Below are positions 1 to 4,748 of a stretch of 8,556 bases of DNA, piece after piece (position 1 is the first letter of the stretch; every line of letters starts with the position of its first letter). The stretch covers positions 1-8,556 of the forward strand of contig DASYDU010000051.1 in assembly GCA_036499445.1 (NCBI GenBank), given 5' to 3'. Position numbers and translations under genes: made by a program. Under the pieces are notes generated by a model. It worked only from the letters and a program-made list of their open reading frames with translations. It ran no database searches and was not told the DNA's origin. The stretch comes from DASYDU01 sp036499445. Its GTDB lineage: Bacteria > Planctomycetota > Planctomycetia > Pirellulales > Lacipirellulaceae.

Positions 1-216
1 TTTGGCGACGCTGAGCACAATCTTCGCAGCGCCCGGCGCAACTCGAATGGAGTCGGAGATCAGTGGGCGCTGGTCGGCTTTCGCATCGCCAGCCGGCTCT
101 AGGCGGGTTATCTTGAACCCCTTTTGGAGATTTGGGCTCCGACCTGATCGCCTATTTCCCAGCTCTAGTATCACAGCGTACCAATCGCCAGCTCGCGACT
201 TCACTGTACACGGCAT
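1..216 (-). CDS. Hypothetical protein, 5' part only (runs off left edge)
   Basis: A minus-strand frame is open from just after a TGA at 304-306 to the window edge, about 101 codons without a stop. The first ATG is at 216-214 and gives 72 codons, starting MPCTVKSRAGDWYAVILEL and ending IVLSVAK at the edge. A TTG at 285-283 would add 23 residues. The residue composition is balanced, with mixed charged and hydrophobic residues and rising G/C at third codon positions toward the edge, which is more protein-like than the overlapping plus-strand frame. I see no signal peptide, no recognisable domain and no good Shine-Dalgarno before either start. It would be transcribed divergently from the PEP-CTERM gene at 540. 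I do not recognise the family. The gene call rests only on the open frame and composition, so it may be spurious. Confidence 0.4.
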   Translation of the reverse strand, partial: MPCTVKSRAGDWYAVILELGNRRSGRSPNLQKGFKITRLEPAGDAKADQRPLISDSIRVAPGAAKIVLSVAK

Positions 217-526
217 TTTGCCGCGAATTGTCGCAAATTGTCCATTTTCTTCGACTTTCCGTCCGACTTCACGTCTCGACGGCAATTGAGATGCGGACCG
301 AAGTCATGGTTGGTAGCTCGCCCGCCAAAGACGCGGCGCGGATTACGTGCTTCAGCAGGCGGTCGGCAGGTGACCAAGCATCGGTGCACCGCGTTCGCTG
401 ATGGGGTCGCCCCGAGAAGCTTCCAGGCCGTTGTACTTGAGCCATCCGCGACGGCACTTGTTGGCTCCGCTGGCATGTCTGGCGTTCTGTCTCCGACGCA
501 GTCGAAAAGATTTCGTTTCCAATGTT
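217..526. other. Intergenic region between divergent genes
   Basis: No convincing gene is visible here. Short open frames on both strands have arginine/serine/proline-rich or otherwise unnatural compositions. This stretch should carry the promoters of the plus-strand gene at 540 and, if real, of the minus-strand gene at 216. I could not find a clear sigma-70 -35/-10 pair or a sigma-54 -24/-12 element with correct GG-to-GC spacing. A small hairpin (GGGG-TCG-CCCC, 403-413) is present but has no T-tract. Confidence 0.5.
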
Positions 527-533
527 GGAGGAG
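527..533 (+). promoter_or_regulatory. Shine-Dalgarno of first PEP-CTERM gene
   Basis: GGAGGAG lies six bases before the ATG at 540. This decides the start: the in-frame ATG at 522 lies upstream of this ribosome-binding site and would add six residues (MLEELV) that spoil the signal peptide's start. A further in-frame ATG at 567 would still leave a signal peptide but is poorly placed relative to the site. Confidence 0.75.
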
Positions 534-539
534 TTAGTC

Positions 540-1553
540 ATGGGCGTTACAGGGTGCGGATCATATATGCGGCGCGCCTCAAGCGCGATGTGGGGCGCCG
601 CTCTTCTGCTTGCGTGGCATTTAGTGTCCGGCGGGGCCTGGGCGCAAGTGCCCGACTTCTGGGTCGCCGACGGCGTTGGAAATTGGAACGTCGGCGGCAA
701 CTGGAGCGCCGGCATACCCATCGCGTCCGTCGACGCTCAGATTAACAACGGCGGCACGGCGAGGCTCTTCGATCCCGGCGCGCATGGAAAAAGTTTGACT
801 TTGGGAAGTGGTTCGGCGAATAGCGGCACGCTCGAAGTCTTGGGAGGGCAGGCCACATTCGCCAGTAGCACGATCGGTCAAGAGGGCAGCGGCACGCTCA
901 AAATCACCGTCGGTGGCTCGGTCTCGGATTCCGGCAGCGCTATCGGCAATAATTATACCGGTCAGGGCACTGCGACGGTCGACGGAGGTTCATGGACCAG
1001 CGGCCAACTTATTGTAGGCAACAATGGAACTGGCACACTCAAAGTCCTTAATCACGGCCATCTTGACTGGACCGGAAGTCGCAGCGGGACGTTTTCGTTT
1101 CTCGGCCTGCCGACTCTCGGCGGCACGCTTACTTGGGATACCAGCCAACTTTACACGACGGGCGTGATTTCAGTGGTCGGCCCCGCGGCGATCCCCGGCG
1201 ACTACAACGGCAACGGTATCGTCGACGCGGCCGACTACACAGTCTGGCGCGACACGCTCGGCTCGACAGATGACTTGCGCGCTAACGGCGACGACATCGG
1301 AGGCAGCGCCGGAGTCGTCGACCAAGCCGACTACCTCGTATGGAAAACCAATTTCGGAGCGCACTCCGGCAGCGGCGCGGGCGCCACGGCCGCGGTGCCC
1401 GAGCCGCACAGCGTACTTCTGCTGTGCATTGGGTTGGCCAGCACTTTGGCGTTCATGCGATTCGAGCCAGCCGACAGAAACCACGGGTTCCGCAGCGCTA
1501 GCTCGTGGTCCGATTCTGTTGCGGGACAAGCGGAGCTTAACTGGGAGGGCTAA
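540..1553 (+). CDS. Secreted beta-helical protein with dockerin-like segment and PEP-CTERM signal
   Basis: Predicted 337-residue exported protein. Residues 1-35 form a Sec signal peptide (basic MRR, hydrophobic WGAALLLAW, cleavage after GGAWA before QVP). Next comes a G-x-G-N-W-N-x-G-G-N-W module, then glycine/threonine-rich beta-helix repeats (residues about 85-175, for example VGNNGTGTLKVLN) like the T5SS/PEP-CTERM-associated repeat. A dockerin-like calcium segment DYNGNGIVDAADY is at 221-233, with a second, weaker loop ending VVDQADY near 259-265. VPEP at 286-289, a hydrophobic stretch (about 290-306) and Arg307 form the PEP-CTERM signal read by exosortase systems. An extra 30 residues follow, which is not normal for this signal and may reflect a frameshift. 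The gene is paralogous to the next one, five bases downstream, but lacks about 100 residues before its LDWTG motif. Its binding partner and exact role are unknown; a cell-surface or matrix structural role is inferred. Confidence 0.85.
   Translation: MGVTGCGSYMRRASSAMWGAALLLAWHLVSGGAWAQVPDFWVADGVGNWNVGGNWSAGIPIASVDAQINNGGTARLFDPGAHGKSLTLGSGSANSGTLEVLGGQATFASSTIGQEGSGTLKITVGGSVSDSGSAIGNNYTGQGTATVDGGSWTSGQLIVGNNGTGTLKVLNHGHLDWTGSRSGTFSFLGLPTLGGTLTWDTSQLYTTGVISVVGPAAIPGDYNGNGIVDAADYTVWRDTLGSTDDLRANGDDIGGSAGVVDQADYLVWKTNFGAHSGSGAGATAAVPEPHSVLLLCIGLASTLAFMRFEPADRNHGFRSASSWSDSVAGQAELNWEG
1543..1549 (+). promoter_or_regulatory. Shine-Dalgarno of second PEP-CTERM gene
   Basis: GGGAGGG lies inside the last codons of the upstream gene, six bases before a GTG at 1556 and nine before an ATG at 1559. 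Both starts are in frame and differ by one residue. I prefer the ATG. The placement within the preceding gene's end suggests translational coupling of the two paralogues. Confidence 0.7.
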
Positions 1554-1558
1554 TCGTG

Positions 1559-3502
1559 ATGTTCGATTGCAGGACCAATGGGCTGATTTTGTGCGTCGTG
1601 GCGCTGGCAATGGCCGCAGAGCACGGCGATGCTTCGGCGCAGACGACCAACTGGATCGCCGGCGTATCCGGTTGGAATTTTGCGGGCAATTGGGACAACG
1701 GCGTGCCGACGGACGCGACCCGGGCGCTAATCAACAATGGCGGCACCGCCCGCGTGTTCGTCTCGGGCGCTGTCGCGAATTACCTCGGGCTGGGTGAAGA
1801 CGAGGGCGGCCAAGGATCGCTGGAAATAGCTGGTGGAGCGCTCCAGGTGAACTTCATCAGGGCTGGCCTGTCCGGAAGCGGCACGTTTGCGATCCACGAC
1901 GGCGGCACGCTCACGAGTCGGTTCGGCGTGCTCGGTGGGATTGAAGACGGCATCGCTGAAGTTTCTGGCAGCAATTCGACTTGGACCACCACCGGCGGCT
2001 CGAATACGAGTGGCTTAGCCGTCGGCATACTCGGCTATGGCTTTCTCTACATCCAGGACGGCGGCACGGTTTCGTCTACCTACACGGCCGGTCCGGTCGT
2101 CCTCGGCGATTACCCATTAGCCAACGGAACAATCTCGGTCGATAGCGCGAACTCGAAATTCACGAATAGCGCCGATCTGTACTTGGGCAACAATGGCGCG
2201 GGCTCCCTGTATGTCGGCAACGGCGGCAAGGTCACCAATTATAACGGCGACCTGGCCGTCAACAGCGACTCGTTCGGCACGGCCGGCGTCGATGGTCCGG
2301 GCTCCGTGTGGACGAACAACAGTGTTCTCGCCGTGGGCATCTCGGGCACGGCAATGCTCAGCATCACAGGCGGTGGCTCGGTTGTTAGCACCAATGGTCG
2401 GATCGGCCGAGAAGTGGGCTCCAATGGCATTACGACGGTCGACGGCGCCGGATCCAACTGGACCGCCAGCGGGGATTTGTCGGTAGGCAATGCCGGCGTC
2501 GGCGCGCTGAACGTTTTGAACGGGGCCAAAGTCTCTAATTTCAATGGAAACATCGGCGTCCTGTCCGGCTCGAATGGTGTGGTGACGGTCAGCGGCGCGG
2601 GGTCGTGGTGGCAGAATAACAGCGTGGTCGCAGTGGGCATCGCTGGCGCCGGGCAGCTGCATATCCGCAATGGGGCGGTGGTTTCGAATACGAACGGTCG
2701 CATTGGCCGCGAGGCGGGTTCCGTCGGCAGCGTAACGGTCGATAGCGGCTCGTCTTGGGTAAACACTGGCGCTCTGACCATCGGCCTTGCGGGGACGGGC
2801 ACGGCGTCACTGAGCATCACCAATGGCGGCGTCGTGCTCGCGAGCGGTGGGATAAGCATTGGACCGCTCGGCACGGTCATGGGCGATGGCATCATCCTTG
2901 CCGACGTCACCAACGCGGGCGTTGTCGCCCCCGGCACGTCCCCCGGTACGCTCTACATCAGCAGCAACTACATTCAGAGCGCTACCGGGACGTTGCAAAT
3001 CGAACTGGCCTCCGGAACAAGCTTCGATAAGCTCCAGGTCGCGGGCGATATAACATTCGGCGGTACGCTCGATGTGTCGCTCGTCGGCGGCTACGTGCCG
3101 CGCGGCATCTACGAATTTGATATCCTCGATTGGACCGGCGCACACGCCGGCTCTCACAACGGAGTATTTTCGGCGATCCAATTTCCCACGGCCGATGGAA
3201 CGCTCATTTGGGACACCTCACAGCTTTACACCACGGGTGTCTTATCAGTCACCGGCACCGGCTCACCCGACGATTTCAACGGCAACGGCATCGTCGACGC
3301 CGCCGACTACACGGTCTGGCGGGACGGCCTGGGATCAATTTACAACCAGGCCGACTATGAAGTTTGGCAAGCCCACTTCGGTGAAATGATCGGCAGCGGC
3401 GCGGGCGCTGGAACGAATGCGACTGTTTCCGAACCGGCAACACTGGTTCTGCTGATATTTACGGCGGCGAGCTGGTGCCTCAAGCGAGGCCGGACCGGAT
3501 AG
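1559..3502 (+). CDS. Large secreted T5SS/PEP-CTERM-repeat protein with truncated dockerin
   Basis: Predicted 647-residue exported protein. The signal peptide (residues 1-27) has core GLILCVVALAMAA and is cut after DASA before QTT. A W-N-F-A-G-N-W-D-N-G module follows and is shared with the upstream gene, including INNGGTAR. From about 80 to 425 the protein is beta-helical repeats of the T5SS/PEP-CTERM-associated type (pattern GSxWTNxxxLxVGxxGxGxLxIxNGxxVS). The four best units, 200-399, are each exactly 50 residues. Residues 425-525 resemble the closing part seen in such proteins (APGTSPGTL, GGTLDVSL, DILDWTG). A dockerin-like loop DFNGNGIVDAADY is at 572-584; the second calcium loop is missing because 16 residues found in the paralogue are absent. 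The C-terminus has VSEP (623-626) in place of VPEP, a hydrophobic segment and the basic end KRGRTG, so it is a plausible but degenerate exosortase signal. It is probably co-transcribed with the upstream paralogue. The molecular function is unknown; surface adhesion or a structural matrix role is inference. Confidence 0.9.
   Translation: MFDCRTNGLILCVVALAMAAEHGDASAQTTNWIAGVSGWNFAGNWDNGVPTDATRALINNGGTARVFVSGAVANYLGLGEDEGGQGSLEIAGGALQVNFIRAGLSGSGTFAIHDGGTLTSRFGVLGGIEDGIAEVSGSNSTWTTTGGSNTSGLAVGILGYGFLYIQDGGTVSSTYTAGPVVLGDYPLANGTISVDSANSKFTNSADLYLGNNGAGSLYVGNGGKVTNYNGDLAVNSDSFGTAGVDGPGSVWTNNSVLAVGISGTAMLSITGGGSVVSTNGRIGREVGSNGITTVDGAGSNWTASGDLSVGNAGVGALNVLNGAKVSNFNGNIGVLSGSNGVVTVSGAGSWWQNNSVVAVGIAGAGQLHIRNGAVVSNTNGRIGREAGSVGSVTVDSGSSWVNTGALTIGLAGTGTASLSITNGGVVLASGGISIGPLGTVMGDGIILADVTNAGVVAPGTSPGTLYISSNYIQSATGTLQIELASGTSFDKLQVAGDITFGGTLDVSLVGGYVPRGIYEFDILDWTGAHAGSHNGVFSAIQFPTADGTLIWDTSQLYTTGVLSVTGTGSPDDFNGNGIVDAADYTVWRDGLGSIYNQADYEVWQAHFGEMIGSGAGAGTNATVSEPATLVLLIFTAASWCLKRGRTG
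2156..2830 (+). repeat. 150-bp coding repeat array with 300-bp A-B superperiod
   Basis: There are four consecutive in-frame units of exactly 150 bp: A1 2156-2305, B1 2306-2455, A2 2456-2605, B2 2606-2755, followed by a half unit to about 2830. By hand alignment of the protein units, A1 and A2 share 25 of 50 residues and B1 and B2 share 29 of 50, while A1 and adjacent B1 share only 18 of 50. B units share NNSVxAVGIxG and NGRIGRE. A units share the pattern GNxGxGxL and a KVxNxNG motif. No length changes occur between units. Divergence at the DNA level suggests an old duplication of a two-unit block rather than recent slippage. Confidence 0.8.
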
Positions 3503-3578
3503 TAAGTCCCAGCAACTCAACAACGTGTTAAATGTCCAATCGCCGCTTATGAATTTAGTGTACAGGTCGACTTGCGCG

Positions 3579-4613
3579 TTACCTTTGCTTGCGATTTTCG
3601 AGCCGAGCCAGGCCGGCAGCCCCGATGTAGCCGGCGTCGCCGCCGAGTGAAGCGAACTCGATTTGGACCTTGTCGCGCAGCGGCTCCAACAATCGCGGTC
3701 GTACCTCGTCTCGAATTTGCTGCACGAATTCGCGACCAAGGGGGCTGGCGGGTCCGCCAAAGTTCATGGCACCGCCCAACACGACGGCATCCGGATCGAT
3801 CGCGTGAATTAGCGTCACGATGCCAAATGCCAAGTAGTGGGCCGTTTCGATGACGACCTGACGGGCGACCTGATCGCCGCGTTCGGCTTCCTCAGCAACG
3901 ACCCGCGGCGTGATCGATTCGCCGCCCTCGCGGCGTTTGGCCAGTGAGCTAGTTTTGCCGGCCGCGAGCGCGGTGATGGCCCGGTCAACGACCGATGCCG
4001 CATTGGTGTAGGCCTCGAGCGAGCCCTTGTTGCCGAGCGAATCGCGTCGAGCGTCCTCGCTCGGATTGATCAGAATATGTCCGCATTCGCCGCCGCAACT
4101 GTGTTCGCCCTCCACGAGCATGTCACCGATAATGATGCCGCCGCCGACTCCGGTGCCAAGCGTGAGCAGCACGATACTACGAAACTTCTCGCCGGTTCCG
4201 CGCCAAAATTCGCCGTAGGCGGCGGCGTTTGCGTCATTGGCCAATGTGACGGGCAGGTCCAGGGCATGGCTGAACCGACCGCGAATCGGAAAGTCCCACC
4301 ATCCAGGGAGATTGCCCGGCTGGAGAATCATTCCGCGGGCGACGTCCAATGGGCCGGGTGTGGCAATGCCGGCGCGGGCAACGTCGCCGCGTTCGATGCC
4401 TGCGTGGGCCTGCATTTGAGCGACCGCATCGGCCATGCGCAGGCAAGCGTCCTCGGCGCCGCGTTCCTGTTGGGTCGGCATCGAGAGGTAGGCGATGGTT
4501 TGGCCCGCATCGTCCACGAGACCGATTTTGATATTCGTTCCGCCGACGTCTGCCCCCACGTAAAAGGGCTTTTTGGCGTCAGCATTGTTGGTCGGCAAAG
4601 CGCTGGAAGACAT
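3579..4613 (-). CDS. ROK-family sugar kinase (glucokinase/GlcNAc kinase type)
   Basis: Predicted 344-residue cytoplasmic kinase that would transfer ATP phosphate to a hexose or N-acetylhexosamine. The N-terminal phosphate loop is DVGGTNIK (22-29). A GIATPGPLD motif lies near 83-91. LANDANAAAYGEF carries the likely catalytic base Asp127. LGTGVGGG (152-159) is the second phosphate-binding loop. GECGH ends in the conserved His179. GGDAGYIGAAGLA closes the fold, and the length fits the family. Oddly, the usual CxCGxxGCxE zinc motif reads DSLGNKGSLE (191-200): all three cysteines are gone, although two cysteines (173, 177) sit just before His179. The start is uncertain: a GTG at 4625 adds four residues, and neither start has a good Shine-Dalgarno. 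It lies 135 bases downstream of the GH20 gene on the same strand, which suggests GlcNAc or GalNAc as substrate, but glucose cannot be excluded. It converges with the PEP-CTERM gene that ends 76 bases away. Confidence 0.9.
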   Translation of the reverse strand: MSSSALPTNNADAKKPFYVGADVGGTNIKIGLVDDAGQTIAYLSMPTQQERGAEDACLRMADAVAQMQAHAGIERGDVARAGIATPGPLDVARGMILQPGNLPGWWDFPIRGRFSHALDLPVTLANDANAAAYGEFWRGTGEKFRSIVLLTLGTGVGGGIIIGDMLVEGEHSCGGECGHILINPSEDARRDSLGNKGSLEAYTNAASVVDRAITALAAGKTSSLAKRREGGESITPRVVAEEAERGDQVARQVVIETAHYLAFGIVTLIHAIDPDAVVLGGAMNFGGPASPLGREFVQQIRDEVRPRLLEPLRDKVQIEFASLGGDAGYIGAAGLARLENRKQR

Positions 4614-4673
4614 AGACAAATGCACGGATATAATGGTCAGCCCGCAGGCTCACAAAATGCTGTACGGGCTTTG

Positions 4674-4703
4674 AGTATAAGCGCCGGCTCCGCGTCGGGG
4701 CAA
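4674..4703 (-). promoter_or_regulatory. Possible sigma-70 promoter for the ROK kinase
   Basis: Reading the minus strand, TTGCCC (4703-4698) is followed after 18 bases by TATACT (4679-4674). Each matches the sigma-70 consensus moderately (four and five of six positions). Transcription would start near 4667, about 50 bases before the ATG at 4613. Such pairs occur by chance, and planctomycete promoters are poorly characterised, so this is a weak call. If real, the kinase could be expressed separately from the GH20 gene. Confidence 0.25.
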
Positions 4704-4748
4704 ACGGGCTAAACCATCCGATACTCGGTAGCCGCGCGTCGATACGTA

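Noticed and set aside
403..413. GGGG-TCG-CCCC hairpin as a terminator
   Set aside because: The stem is only four base pairs and no T-tract follows on either strand.
1200..1340. Dockerin as evidence of a cellulosome
   Set aside because: No cohesin or scaffoldin is present, and dockerin-like segments joined to PEP-CTERM signals are common in planctomycete surface proteins without cellulosomes.
2239..2937. Long minus-strand open frame (232 codons) opposite the second PEP-CTERM gene
   Set aside because: It mirrors the repetitive GC-rich codons of the plus-strand gene, is proline/threonine-rich and has no recognisable domain or start signals. It is an antisense shadow.
3503..3578. Bidirectional terminator between the convergent genes
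   Set aside because: I searched this short gap on both strands and found no stable GC stem followed by a T-tract.
4629..4634. Perfect TATAAT on the plus strand
   Set aside because: It points rightward into the 3' end of the minus-strand GH20 gene with no plus-strand gene downstream and no suitable -35 element noticed.
4077..4712. Plus-strand open frame (211 codons) opposite the ROK kinase
   Set aside because: The kinase on the minus strand has all ordered family motifs. The plus frame has none and its composition follows from the antisense.
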